Source: Edwardsiella tarda ATCC 15947 = NBRC 105688 (GTDB lineage Bacteria; Pseudomonadota; Gammaproteobacteria; Enterobacterales; Enterobacteriaceae). From it: DNA of 64,000 bases. A program made the translations under genes and the position numbers. The notes under the pieces were generated by a model. That model was not told where the DNA came from, made no database searches, and saw nothing but the letters and a program-made list of their open reading frames with translations. The stretch is taken from positions 1,426,001 through 1,490,000 of the forward strand of contig NZ_CP084506.1 of the NCBI RefSeq assembly GCF_003113495.2. Reading direction: 5' to 3'. This document shows, piece after piece, positions 21,447-30,649 of this stretch (the stretch's first letter is position 1; each line of letters begins with the position of its first letter).

Positions 21447-22526
21447 ATGAAAGAGTTGATGCAGATCCTGAGAAACACCCGTCAGCACCTGATGACCGGT
21501 GTTTCGCATATGATCCCCTTCGTGGTGGCTGGCGGAATTTTGCTGGCGATCTCCGTGATGCTGTATGGCAAGGGCGCGGTACCCGATGCGGCAACGGATC
21601 CTAATCTCAAGAGGCTTTTTGATATCGGTGTCGCGGGACTGACGTTGATGGTTCCTTTTCTCGCGGCCTATATCGGTTACTCCATTGCCGAGCGATCTGC
21701 GCTGGCGCCGTGTGCGATCGGCGCATGGGTCGGCAACAGCTTTGGCGCCGGATTCTTTGGCGCGCTGATCGCCGGGATGATCGGTGGCATTGTGGTGTAC
21801 TATCTGAAGAAGATCCCGGTGCATAAGGTGTTGCGCTCGGTGATGCCTATCTTCGTCATTCCTATCGTGGGAACATTTATTACCGCCGGCATCATGATGT
21901 GGGGGCTGGGTGAACCCGTGGGCGCGTTGACCACCAGCCTAACCGCCTGGCTGCAGGGGATGCAGCAGGGCAGCATTGTGGTACTGGCCATCATTTTAGG
22001 ACTGATGCTGGCCTTCGATATGGGGGGGCCGGTTAATAAGGTCGCTTATGCCTTCATGCTGATTTGTGTGTCGCAAGGCATTTATACCGTCGTGGCCATT
22101 GCCGCCGTGGGCATCTGTGTTCCGCCACTGGGATTAGGGCTAGCGACGCTGATTGGCCGTAAGAACTTTTCCTCAGAGGAGCGTGAGGCCGGTAAAGCCG
22201 CGCTGGTGATGGGGTGTGTGGGCGTCACCGAGGGTGCGATCCCGTTTGCCGCCGCCGATCCGTTGCGGGTGATCCCTTCCATCATGCTCGGTTCTGCCTG
22301 CGGTGCGGTAACGGCCGCCCTGGTGGGGGCGCAGTGTTATGCCGGTTGGGGGGGCTTAATCGTGCTCCCGGTAGTGGAAGGCAAGCTGGGGTATGTCGCG
22401 GCGGTCGCCATTGGCGCGGTGGTGACGGCGCTCTGTGTTAACGTGCTGAAAAGTCTGGCGCGTAAAAAAGAGCCTCAGATTAATGAGAAAGAAGATGATC
22501 TGGATTTAGATTTTGAAATTAATTAA
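21447..22526 (+). CDS. frwC: PTS fructose-like EIIC permease FrwC
   Basis: A 359-residue integral membrane protein, the length of E. coli FrwC, with eight or more hydrophobic spans and the EIIC-Fru signature GVTEGAIPFAAADP near 250. The C-terminal tail is charged and acidic (EKEDDLDLDFE). It is the sugar-translocating channel of the Frw PTS, taking phosphate from FrwB. The substrate is not established in E. coli either. Followed by frwB at 14 bp. Confidence 0.94.
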   Translation: MKELMQILRNTRQHLMTGVSHMIPFVVAGGILLAISVMLYGKGAVPDAATDPNLKRLFDIGVAGLTLMVPFLAAYIGYSIAERSALAPCAIGAWVGNSFGAGFFGALIAGMIGGIVVYYLKKIPVHKVLRSVMPIFVIPIVGTFITAGIMMWGLGEPVGALTTSLTAWLQGMQQGSIVVLAIILGLMLAFDMGGPVNKVAYAFMLICVSQGIYTVVAIAAVGICVPPLGLGLATLIGRKNFSSEEREAGKAALVMGCVGVTEGAIPFAAADPLRVIPSIMLGSACGAVTAALVGAQCYAGWGGLIVLPVVEGKLGYVAAVAIGAVVTALCVNVLKSLARKKEPQINEKEDDLDLDFEIN

Positions 22527-22540
22527 ATGAGGAATGAGCC

Positions 22541-22861
22541 ATGACTAAGATTATTGCAGTGACCGCATGTCCTTCGGGGGTGGCGCACACCTATATGGCG
22601 GCCGAGGCGTTGGAAAGCGCGGCCAAAGCCAAAGGCTGGGAGGTTAAAGTGGAGACGCAGGGCTCGATTGGCCTGGAAAACGAACTGACCGCGCGCGATG
22701 TGGCGGAGGCTGATATAGTGATTTTAACTAAGGATATCGGCATCAAATTTGAGGAGCGTTTTACCGGTAAAACGGTCGTTCGCGTCAATATCAGCGATGC
22801 GGTCAAACGTGCCGACGCGATTATGAACAAGATCGGCGCGCATCTGTCGCAAACGGCTTAA
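22541..22861 (+). CDS. frwB: PTS fructose-like EIIB component FrwB
   Basis: A 106-residue EIIB-Fru domain with phospho-Cys10 in TACPSGVAHTYMAAEAL. Relays phosphate from the FrwA EIIA histidine to the sugar bound by FrwC. The paralogue FrwD lies at the end of the operon and shares the CxSGVAHTYMAAE loop. Confidence 0.93.
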   Translation: MTKIIAVTACPSGVAHTYMAAEALESAAKAKGWEVKVETQGSIGLENELTARDVAEADIVILTKDIGIKFEERFTGKTVVRVNISDAVKRADAIMNKIGAHLSQTA

Positions 22862-22912
22862 CGTTAACATATTCGATGGCGTCAGCTTAGCGAGTCTATG
22901 AGGCGAAAGCGT

Positions 22913-22948
22913 GTAGGCTCGATAAGACATTCATGGCGCCATCCGGCA
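22913..22948. repeat. REP-like palindromic unit between frwB and pflD
   Basis: A 36-bp segment beginning GTAGGC, with GATAAGAC in its left half and ending ATCCGGCA, closely resembles the arms of E. coli-type REP/PU elements (GTAGGCC...GATAAGACG...CGCATCCGGCA). The match is from memory of the consensus and imperfect in the centre. Such elements stabilise upstream mRNA, which would fit differential expression of frwB and pflD. Confidence 0.4.
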
Positions 22949-22974
22949 ATCAGTCGGCCCACCAGGGATTCCTC

Positions 22975-25272
22975 ATGAGTAATCGCATCCAACGTTTAAA
23001 AAATGCGCTATTTCAAAACCCGCGTGAAATCTCACTTGAGCGCGCGTGCTTGTATACCGCGAGCCATCGGCAGACAGAGGGCGAGCCCGCCATTTTGCGT
23101 CGGGCGAAAGCGACCGCCTATATCCTCGATCAGGTTGAGATTTCGATTCGCGATGATGAGCTGATCGCCGGCAATCGCACCGTTAAGCCACGGGCGGGCA
23201 TTATGTCGCCGGAGATGGATCCCTACTGGCTGCTGAACGAGTTGGATCAGTTCCCGACGCGTCCGCAGGATCGTTTTGCCATCAGTGACGCCGATAAGCG
23301 CCTCTATCGCGAGGTGTTGTTCCCGTACTGGGAAAAGCGCTCGATGAAGGACTTCATCAACGGGCAGATGACCGATGAGGTGAAGGCCGCGATCAGCACC
23401 CAGATTTTTAGTATTAACCAGACAGATAAAGGGCAGGGGCATATCATCATTGATTATCCCCGCCTCGTGGATCAGGGGCTGGGGGCGCTGGTAGCGCAGA
23501 TGCGGCAATACTGCCAGCAGCAGCCGGATAACCCCTTTTATCAGGCCGCGCTGTTGCTGCTTGAGGCCTCACAGCGTCACATTCTGCGTTACGCCGTGCT
23601 CGCCGAGGCGATGGCGGAAAACTGCACGGATGCCTCGCGTCGTCAGGAGTTGCTCGCCATCGCCGCCAACTCCCGCCACACGATGCAGCACAAGCCACAG
23701 ACCTTTTGGCAGGCCTGCCAGTTATTCTGGTACATGAACATCATTTTGCAGTATGAATCGAACGCCAGCTCGCTCTCGCTGGGGCGTTTCGATCAGTATA
23801 TGTTGCCGTTCTACCAGGCCTCACTGACTCAGGGGGAGCCCCCGGCATTCTTACAAGAGATCCTGGAATCGCTGTGGGTGAAATGCAATGACATCGTTCT
23901 ATTGCGCTCCACCAGTAGCGCGCGTTATTTCGCGGGTTTCCCAACAGGATATACCGCACTGTTGGGTGGGTTGACAGCGAACGGGCGTAGCGCGGTCAAT
24001 GCGCTTTCGTTCCTCTGCCTTGACGCGTATCAGCACGTACAACTGCCGCAGCCGAATCTGGGTGTGCGTATCAACACGCTGATTGATACTCCTTTCTTGA
24101 TGAAAACGGCGGAGACCATTCGCCTCGGTACGGGTATTCCACAAATCTTTAATGATGAGGTCGTGGTGCCCGCCTTTCTGAACCGCGGCGTGTCGCTGGA
24201 GGATGCGCGGGATTACGCCGTGGTCGGTTGCGTGGAGTTGTCGATTCCGGGTCGAACGTATGGTTTGCACGATATCGCCATGTTCAACTTGCTAAAAGTG
24301 ATGGAAATTAGCCTGTATGAGAACGAAGGCAATCATGCATTGACCTACGCGGGCCTGCTGGCACATATTCGCGCCAAAATTAGCCATTTCATCAGGCTGA
24401 TGGTGGAGGGCAGCAATATCTGCGATATCGGCCATCGCGACTGGGCCCCGGTACCGCTACTCTCTTCGTTTATCAGCGATTGCTTGGATAAAGGTCGTGA
24501 CATTACCGACGGCGGGGCACGCTATAACTTCTCCGGTGTACAGGGGATTGGCATCGCTAACTTGTGCGACTCCCTGCACGCCTTAAACGGGATGGTCTTT
24601 GAACAACAGCGCCTAAGTTTTGACGAACTGTTGTCGGTATTAAAGGGTAACTTTGCCACGCCGGAAGGGCAAAAGGTGCGCGCCAGGTTGATCAATCGTT
24701 TCGAAAAGTATGGCAACGATATTGATAGCGTGGATAACATCAGCGCTGAACTGCTGCGCCATTACTGTAAAGAGGTGGAGAAATACCAGAATCCGCGTGG
24801 TGGGTCATTCACCCCAGGTTCATACACCGTGTCCGCACACGTGCCGCTGGGATCCGTGGTAGGGGCCACACCGGATGGTCGTTTGGCCGGCGAGCAGCTG
24901 GCGGACGGCGGTCTGTCGCCGATGCTCGGTCAGGATAGAGAGGGGCCAACGGCGGTGCTGAAATCGGTAAGCAAGCTGGACAACACACTCCTGTCAAACG
25001 GCACCTTGCTAAACGTGAAGTTTACCCCGGCGACGCTCGAAGGGGAGGGGGGATTGCGCAAGCTGGCGGACTTCCTGCGCGCCTTTACTCAACTTAAGCT
25101 ACAGCACATCCAGTTTAATGTGGTGAATGCCGAGACATTGCGCGAGGCGCAGCGGCGTCCACACGATTTCGCCGGACTGGTGGTGCGCGTGGCGGGGTAC
25201 AGCGCCTTCTTTGTCGAGCTGTCGAAGGAGATTCAGGATGACATCATTCGTCGCACCGCGCATCAGCTGTGA
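22975..25272 (+). CDS. pflD: glycyl radical enzyme PflD
   Basis: A 765-residue glycyl radical enzyme, the length of E. coli PflD. The radical site is Gly741 in RVAGYSAFF near the C-terminus. The thiyl Cys419 lies in the VVGCVEL loop; pyruvate formate-lyase has two adjacent Cys there, so the reaction is probably not classical PFL. Related GCVE-type members are diol or glycerol dehydratases. Substrate unknown. Start at 22975 fits the family N-terminus (MSNRIQRLK). Oxygen-sensitive, activated by PflC, whose gene overlaps the 3' end. Confidence 0.93.
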   Translation: MSNRIQRLKNALFQNPREISLERACLYTASHRQTEGEPAILRRAKATAYILDQVEISIRDDELIAGNRTVKPRAGIMSPEMDPYWLLNELDQFPTRPQDRFAISDADKRLYREVLFPYWEKRSMKDFINGQMTDEVKAAISTQIFSINQTDKGQGHIIIDYPRLVDQGLGALVAQMRQYCQQQPDNPFYQAALLLLEASQRHILRYAVLAEAMAENCTDASRRQELLAIAANSRHTMQHKPQTFWQACQLFWYMNIILQYESNASSLSLGRFDQYMLPFYQASLTQGEPPAFLQEILESLWVKCNDIVLLRSTSSARYFAGFPTGYTALLGGLTANGRSAVNALSFLCLDAYQHVQLPQPNLGVRINTLIDTPFLMKTAETIRLGTGIPQIFNDEVVVPAFLNRGVSLEDARDYAVVGCVELSIPGRTYGLHDIAMFNLLKVMEISLYENEGNHALTYAGLLAHIRAKISHFIRLMVEGSNICDIGHRDWAPVPLLSSFISDCLDKGRDITDGGARYNFSGVQGIGIANLCDSLHALNGMVFEQQRLSFDELLSVLKGNFATPEGQKVRARLINRFEKYGNDIDSVDNISAELLRHYCKEVEKYQNPRGGSFTPGSYTVSAHVPLGSVVGATPDGRLAGEQLADGGLSPMLGQDREGPTAVLKSVSKLDNTLLSNGTLLNVKFTPATLEGEGGLRKLADFLRAFTQLKLQHIQFNVVNAETLREAQRRPHDFAGLVVRVAGYSAFFVELSKEIQDDIIRRTAHQL

Positions 25273-26116
25273 GGTTAGCGCGCCGTGTAGCGATGAGGTC
25301 GCGCGCATCTTCAACATTCAGCGTTACTCGCTGAATGATGGGCAAGGTATCCGTACGGTCGTCTTTTTTAAGGGCTGCCCGCACACGTGCCCGTGGTGCG
25401 CGAATCCTGAGTCGCTCTCTCCGCGTCGTGAGACGGTGCGGCGGGAGAGTCAATGCCTGCACTGTACGCCGTGCCTGCGTGATGTCGATGCGTGCCCCTC
25501 CGGGGCGTTTACGCAGATCGGACGTGATATCACGCTGGATGAGCTGGAACGCGAGGTGCTGAAAGATGATATCTTCTTTCGTGCCTCCGGCGGCGGTGTC
25601 ACCCTCTCCGGTGGCGAGGTGTTGATGCAGGCCGCGTTCGCCGGCCAGTTTTTACGGCGCTTGCAGCGACTCGGCATCCATTGCGCCGTCGAAACCGCCG
25701 GAGACGCCCCGATCAGCCGCCTGTTACCGCTGGCACAAGCGTGCGATGAGGTGTTGTTTGATCTCAAAATAATGAATGCGTCTCAGGCGCGCGAGGTGGT
25801 GAATATGAACCAGCCGCGGGTGCTGGAAAATTTGCGCGTGCTAGTCCGGGAAGGCATCAACGTCATCCCACGTTTGCCGTTAATTCCGGGCTATACGCTC
25901 ACGACAGAGAACATGAGACAAGCGTTGACGCTGCTGACATCACTCGGCATCCAACAGGTACATCTATTACCGTTTCATCGGTATGGCGAAGCAAAATATC
26001 GCTTGCTGGGGCGGGAGTGGGCGATGGCGGCGGTCCCTGAGCCATCGGCCTCAGTGCTGGCGCAGGCGCGTGAAATGGCGGAGCGCGCGGGTTTTCAGGT
26101 AACCCTAGGAGGTTAA
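25238..26116 (+). CDS. pflC: glycyl radical enzyme activase PflC
   Basis: A 292-residue radical SAM activase. The [4Fe-4S]-SAM motif CPHTCPWC is near 48, followed by an inserted ferredoxin-like cysteine set (CLHCTPCLRDVDACP), as in glycerol dehydratase and HPAD activases. Generates the glycyl radical on PflD. The ATG at 25238 lies inside pflD, giving a 35-bp overlap and likely translational coupling. Same length as E. coli PflC. Confidence 0.94.
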   Translation: MTSFVAPRISCEVSAPCSDEVARIFNIQRYSLNDGQGIRTVVFFKGCPHTCPWCANPESLSPRRETVRRESQCLHCTPCLRDVDACPSGAFTQIGRDITLDELEREVLKDDIFFRASGGGVTLSGGEVLMQAAFAGQFLRRLQRLGIHCAVETAGDAPISRLLPLAQACDEVLFDLKIMNASQAREVVNMNQPRVLENLRVLVREGINVIPRLPLIPGYTLTTENMRQALTLLTSLGIQQVHLLPFHRYGEAKYRLLGREWAMAAVPEPSASVLAQAREMAERAGFQVTLGG

Positions 26117-26117
26117 C

Positions 26118-26474
26118 ATGGCGATCGCACCGGTACGACATCTGGTGGCGGTGACCGCTTGCGTGAGTGGCGTCGCACATACTTATATGGCCGCGGAGCG
26201 GTTGGAGAAGCTGTGTCAGCAGGAGAAGTGGAGCGTTAAGATTGAGACTCAGGGCGCACTCGGCATCGAGAATCCGTTAACACCAGAGGAGATCAGCCGC
26301 GCAGATGGGGTGATACTACTCACCGATATTGAGCTGGTGGGGGCGGATCGTTTCACCCACTGCGGCTATGTCCGATCAGGTATCAGCGCTTTTCTGCGGG
26401 AACCTCAGCGGGTGATGGGCGCCGTGCGTAAACTCCTTGCGGCGCCGCACCAGACCCACCTTATTCTGGAGTGA
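26118..26474 (+). CDS. frwD: PTS fructose-like EIIB component FrwD
   Basis: A 118-residue EIIB-Fru paralogue with phospho-Cys in VTACVSGVAHTYMAAERL and an FLREPQRVM C-terminal block as in E. coli FrwD. A perfect AGGAGG precedes the ATG, one base after pflC. Its role beside FrwB is not established; it may serve another EIIC. It ends convergently with yijO, overlapping by 14 bp. Confidence 0.93.
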   Translation: MAIAPVRHLVAVTACVSGVAHTYMAAERLEKLCQQEKWSVKIETQGALGIENPLTPEEISRADGVILLTDIELVGADRFTHCGYVRSGISAFLREPQRVMGAVRKLLAAPHQTHLILE

Positions 26475-27321
26475 CCGCTTTTTCTGTCAGTTGGCTGTGA
26501 TACTGGCGACGGTACTCTGACGGTGACCGCTCGGTATTTTTGCGAAACAGGCGGCAGAAGTAGTTGCTGTCAACAAAGCCGCAGGTGTGCGCGACCTCCT
26601 TCACCTTCAGGTCATATCCCTTCAGCAGCGCCTTGGCATGCTCTAGGCGCGTGGCGTTCAGGTATTCGTTGAAGCCGATGGATCCTACTTTCTGAAACAA
26701 GTGAGATAGATAGTTAGGTGAAACATAAAATACCTGTGCGACCGACTCTCGGGTGAGCGGCAAGGGGTAATTTTCGTCGATATAGTCGCGAATAGCCTCA
26801 AATAGCGCCTGACTACGCGATGCCGTCTGGATCTGGCTGCCTAGCAGATCACGGCAATGGCTCAACAGGCTGGCGACAATGAGCCTGGCGGTTTGTTGCT
26901 CCTGAGGCTGCATCTGCATCTCATTAAGCGTATGTAGCAGGAACGAACCGATGCGCGGCCCACGTCGGGCGACATGCTGTTTCGTCATATTTTGATGCCG
27001 ATGGCCATCCCAGTGCACAACGCTGAAACCGAGCTGCTGCTTGCCGAATAAGATACTGAGCGTCGTGACTGGCGTTTGCCATTGCGGGAAGTTCCAATTC
27101 CCCGAGGGAATATACAGGACATCGCCCGCGGCCAGCGGCGCGTCAGCCTCGACGAGGCTGCGATCAAAAAATTCGCCCTCCAACACGATCTCCAACCGTG
27201 GGAAATTGACCCGGTAAGCCAACTCCGGCGTCGCTCCGTTGGTGTTGGCAAAATAGATCTGGTGCAGTGGCGTGGGGCCGTGAATAAGGCGGGAGAGCAG
27301 ATGGCTGATGTCGTGATACAT
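26461..27321 (-). CDS. yijO: AraC-family regulator YijO
   Basis: A 286-residue AraC/XylS regulator. The N-terminal half is a cupin-like sensor; residues about 185-280 carry the double helix-turn-helix (FYVSPNYLSHLFQK, then VAHTCGFVDSNYFCRLFRK). It closes the frw/pfl cassette, as in E. coli, and probably regulates it. The upstream region contains a seven-copy octamer array 160-215 bp before the start codon. Confidence 0.9.
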   Translation of the reverse strand: MYHDISHLLSRLIHGPTPLHQIYFANTNGATPELAYRVNFPRLEIVLEGEFFDRSLVEADAPLAAGDVLYIPSGNWNFPQWQTPVTTLSILFGKQQLGFSVVHWDGHRHQNMTKQHVARRGPRIGSFLLHTLNEMQMQPQEQQTARLIVASLLSHCRDLLGSQIQTASRSQALFEAIRDYIDENYPLPLTRESVAQVFYVSPNYLSHLFQKVGSIGFNEYLNATRLEHAKALLKGYDLKVKEVAHTCGFVDSNYFCRLFRKNTERSPSEYRRQYHSQLTEKAVTPE

Positions 27322-27645
27322 GTTAATCCTTTACTTCGCGCAGACAGGGAAACAGTAACGTTGGTTATCGGAAAAGGCCACCTTAAAAGAGTCGTTTATG
27401 CTGTATTTATAGATAGCTGAGGGTGGGTTTCATTTTAACTTATTGATTTGTTTTTAATTTAATATAAACAATCTGGTCGTGGTGTCGTGGTGTCGTGGTG
27501 TCGTGGTGTCGTGGTGTCGTGGTGTCGTGGTGTCGTGCGGATCGGCGCAGGGAAAGACGCCAGGGCGGGTACGGTTGTCCACACCCTCAGGGCGGCCTCT
27601 CTCCCTCGCGTCAACGAGGCGGGAGAGAAACTCTTATCCCTCAAA
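27322..27645. other. yijO upstream region
   Basis: A 324-bp gap. The first 150 bp upstream of yijO are AT-rich and should hold its promoter. Next comes the octamer array (listed separately), then about 110 bp of GC-rich sequence before the stop of the mcrC remnant. Plus-strand frames through the array are products of the repeat and are not considered genes. Confidence 0.5.
27481..27536. repeat. seven-copy octanucleotide tandem array
   Basis: Seven perfect head-to-tail copies of GGTGTCGT (27481-27536), preceded by a shortened GGTCGT copy. A perfect 8-bp microsatellite is prone to replication slippage. It is not inside a recognised gene, but lies about 160 bp upstream of the yijO start and 110 bp past the mcrC remnant, so copy changes would alter spacing upstream of yijO. 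Confidence 0.95.
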
Positions 27646-27975
27646 TCAATACGACTTGGCGCAAGCTTGATACAACCGGCTCGCCTCCGGTAACGCCAGG
27701 CGAGGATTAACCTTATCGATGACAAAAGGGACCATCCATAAACGTAAAGGCTGTTTACCTGGCGTAGGGAACGCAAAGTGCTGCGCGATCGGGGCAAAAT
27801 TGGCATGTGCCGGGTACACCAGGAACATCTCCCGCACAGTAATCTGCTGATCAAAATAATGATGACCATAGGCAAACATCTGATAGAAATCGCTCTGTTG
27901 TAGCGCATATTGATCAGAGCCATTGGCCAAGATGGGGTCAAGCAGTTTCCACTTGGTATCCAGGACGGCGATCAC
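27646..27975 (-). pseudogene. mcrC: C-terminal remnant of McrC (5-methylcytosine restriction subunit)
   Basis: About 110 codons matching only the C-terminal nuclease part of McrC: the VLDTKWK strand of the PD-(D/E)xK core, a QMFAYGHHYF helix and the MFLVYPAHANF strand. The N-terminal DNA/McrB-binding part, including the first catalytic acid, is gone. The frame upstream of 27975 turns into unrelated Arg/Pro-rich sequence. No mcrB is present. It is a leftover of a lost restriction system between yijO and atoB. Confidence 0.75.
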
Positions 27976-28108
27976 CGGCTGCGGCGATGGCGGACTGGAC
28001 CGTGCCCGCGCGGGGTGGGCGCCTAGGCAAAAGTGTGCCGGCTGCCTGGACACGGGGCGGGGAGGTCGGGCAGGCCTATGGGCGCGTCGACGCGCGCCCG
28101 GTTTGGTT

Positions 28109-29293
28109 TTAGTTGATCCTCTCCACGATCAGGGCGATCCCTTGGCCGCCGCCGATGCACAGCGTCGCCAGCCCCAGGGTTTTATCCCGGGCGGAGAGCG
28201 CGTGCAGCAGGGTGACCAGGATCCGGGCGCCGCTGGCGCCGATGGGGTGACCCAGCGCGATGGCGCCGCCGTTGACGTTCACCCTCTCGGCATCCAGCCC
28301 CAGCGTCTTGCCGACGGCCAGGAACTGCGCGGCAAAGGCTTCGTTGGCCTCAATCAGATCGATGTCGGCCATCTGCAGCCCACACTGGCGCAATGCCTTC
28401 TGGGTGGCGGGGACCGGTCCCATCCCCATCAGCGCCGGTGCGACGCCCGCGCTGGCATAGCCCTTAATCCGCGCCAGCGGCGTCAGTCCCGCCGTCCGGG
28501 CGGCGCTTTCCTCCATCACCACCAGCGCCGCCGCGCCGTCGTTGATCCCCGAAGCGTTGCCGGCGGTGACGCTGCCAGCCTTATCGAACGCCGGGCGCAG
28601 GGTGGAAAGCCCTTCTGCCGTGGAGTCGGTTTTGGGGAATTCGTCGCGCTCAAAGAGGGTGGTTTTTTTACGCGATGTCACGCTGACCGGGACGATCTCG
28701 GCCTGAAACGCGCCGCGTTGGAGGGCGCTGGCCGCCTTTTGTTGGGAGTGCAGGGCCAGCGCGTCCTGCATCTCACGGCTGATGCCGTATTCGCGGGCGA
28801 TGTTTTCGGCGGTGATCCCCATCGGGTAGCCGTGGGTGGCGCACAGCAGACCATCCTGCAGGATGACGTCGGTCAGCGTGCCGTCGCCGAGGCGGTAGCC
28901 CCAGCGCGCCTTTGCACTCAGCAGGTACGGCGCCTGACTCATGTTTTCCATGCCGCCGGCGACCAGCGCCTGCGCCTGGCCCGCCTGAATGGCCTGGGCG
29001 GCCAGCGCCACGCTTTTAAGCCCCGATCCGCAGACTTTGTTGACGGTAAAACCGCAGACCGCCTCGCTGAGGCCAGCCCGTAGCAGCGCCTGACGCGCCG
29101 GGTTTTGCCCCAGACCGGCCTGTAGCACGTTGCCCATGATCACCTCATCCACCCGCTGCGGGTCGAGGCGGGCACGTTCCAGGGCGGCCCTGATGACCGT
29201 GGCGCCCAGATCGACGGCGCCCATGGCTGACAAGGCACCGTTGAAGCTGCCAATGGCGGTACGTACCGCGCTGACGATGACACAATTTTTCAT
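28109..29293 (-). CDS. atoB: acetyl-CoA acetyltransferase (thiolase) AtoB
   Basis: A 394-residue biosynthetic-type thiolase, the length of E. coli AtoB. Active-site residues are visible: the nucleophilic Cys in [10 protein letters not shown] near 88, His in NEAFAAQF, and the GHPIGASGA and CIGGGQG loops near the C-terminus. It splits acetoacetyl-CoA into two acetyl-CoA, the last step of acetoacetate use. Start at 29293 ([12 protein letters not shown]) is preferred to an ATG five codons upstream. Last gene of atoDAEB. Confidence 0.96.
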   Translation of the reverse strand: MKNCVIVSAVRTAIGSFNGALSAMGAVDLGATVIRAALERARLDPQRVDEVIMGNVLQAGLGQNPARQALLRAGLSEAVCGFTVNKVCGSGLKSVALAAQAIQAGQAQALVAGGMENMSQAPYLLSAKARWGYRLGDGTLTDVILQDGLLCATHGYPMGITAENIAREYGISREMQDALALHSQQKAASALQRGAFQAEIVPVSVTSRKKTTLFERDEFPKTDSTAEGLSTLRPAFDKAGSVTAGNASGINDGAAALVVMEESAARTAGLTPLARIKGYASAGVAPALMGMGPVPATQKALRQCGLQMADIDLIEANEAFAAQFLAVGKTLGLDAERVNVNGGAIALGHPIGASGARILVTLLHALSARDKTLGLATLCIGGGQGIALIVERIN

Positions 29294-29326
29294 CTTCTTT
29301 TCCTTCAAAAAGGGGAGAGGGCGCGG

Positions 29327-30649
29327 TCAGAACAGGGTCAGACCGATGACAAAAATGATCCCGGAGAACAGCAGGGCGGTGATGCAGTAGCCCATGATGT
29401 CGCGGACCCCGAGCCCGGCGATGGCCAGGGCGGGGAGCGCCCAGAAGGGCTGCGCCATGTTCATCCACTGCTCACCGTAGGCGATGGCCATCACCGATTT
29501 ACCGAGATCGGCCCCCAGGGTTTGCGCGGCGGGTAGGACGAACGGCCCCTGAATGACCCAGTGGCCGCCGCCGGACGGTACGGCAAAGTTGATCAGCGCA
29601 GAGCTGAAGAAGGTCATCAGCGGGAAGGTGTCCTTATTGGCCACGTTGATGAAGAACTCGGTGATCAGGCCACCGAGGCCGGAGTGCTCCATCATCAGCT
29701 GGATCCCGGCATAGAACGGGAACTGAGTCAGAATGCCGGCGGTGCTACGCGCGGCGGCGCTGATGGCGCGCATATAGGCCATCGGCGTTTTGTGCAGCAG
29801 CAGACCGGCGATCATAAACATCATGTTGACGGTGTTGATGGTGATGTTGAAGCCCTTTTCGACGAAGTAGATCCCCAGATAGGCGATGCCCAGCGCGCCG
29901 ATGATCAGTGCCAGCGTCCGGCTCTCTTCCAGCTTCTCCGACGGGGGAGCATCGGCCGGTAATCTTTTTTGGAAATCGGCCTCCTCCTGCAGCAGGGCCG
30001 GATCGATGCTGACGACCTCCGACGGCCTGGGGGTCATCAGGCGGGTAATAAAGGGCATCACCACGATCAGGGCGAGGGTGATAAATAGGTTAAAGCCGGT
30101 GAAGAGGGTATCGCTGACCGGGATTAACCCGGCGATATGCTCCACCGGGTTACCCGGCGTGGCCGCCAGCAGGGGCATTGAGCCGGAAAACCCGCCGCCC
30201 CAGGTCAGGAAGCCGATGTAGGCGCAGGCGATCAGCAGTGGGTAGTCGGAACCCGGCACGCGCCGGGCGACCTCGCGGGCAAACATCGCTCCCACCACCA
30301 GCCCAAATCCCCAGTTGATGACGCAGGCGACGGAGCCAAAAAAGGTCACCAGCATCACGCCCTGGGCGGGAGTCTTGGCGGCCGACGCGGCGGTGCGCAG
30401 CAGGCTTTTCACCGGGGCGGAGCTCGCCAGCGCATGGCCCGTCACGATGATCAGCGCCATCTGCATGCCGAACGCCAGCAGGTTCCAGAAGCCGTCACCC
30501 CAGAAGCGCACCATGGTCAGCGGCGTTTGCGGCGTCAGCCACAGTGCGACGCCGAAAGTCAGCAGGGTTAGCAGCATGGCGAAAATCAGCGGATCGGGCA
30601 GCCAGCGGCTGACGAAGCGGGCCATAAAGCGTGAGATGCGGCCAATCAT
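29327..30649 (-). CDS. atoE: short-chain fatty acid / acetoacetate transporter AtoE
   Basis: A 440-residue polytopic inner-membrane protein of the AtoE short-chain fatty acid transporter family, with about 12 hydrophobic spans. It supplies acetoacetate or butyrate to the AtoDA CoA-transferase. Its start overlaps the atoA stop by four bases (ATGA), showing translational coupling. Order D-A-E-B is as in E. coli. Confidence 0.94.
   Translation of the reverse strand: MIGRISRFMARFVSRWLPDPLIFAMLLTLLTFGVALWLTPQTPLTMVRFWGDGFWNLLAFGMQMALIIVTGHALASSAPVKSLLRTAASAAKTPAQGVMLVTFFGSVACVINWGFGLVVGAMFAREVARRVPGSDYPLLIACAYIGFLTWGGGFSGSMPLLAATPGNPVEHIAGLIPVSDTLFTGFNLFITLALIVVMPFITRLMTPRPSEVVSIDPALLQEEADFQKRLPADAPPSEKLEESRTLALIIGALGIAYLGIYFVEKGFNITINTVNMMFMIAGLLLHKTPMAYMRAISAAARSTAGILTQFPFYAGIQLMMEHSGLGGLITEFFINVANKDTFPLMTFFSSALINFAVPSGGGHWVIQGPFVLPAAQTLGADLGKSVMAIAYGEQWMNMAQPFWALPALAIAGLGVRDIMGYCITALLFSGIIFVIGLTLF

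Noticed and set aside
27459..27941. Long minus-strand frame covering the octamer array (and plus-strand frames with repeated Val-Val-Ser-Trp-Cys-Arg-Gly)
   Set aside because: The peptides are generated by the repeat and by the antisense/shifted frame of the mcrC remnant; no start signals or family.
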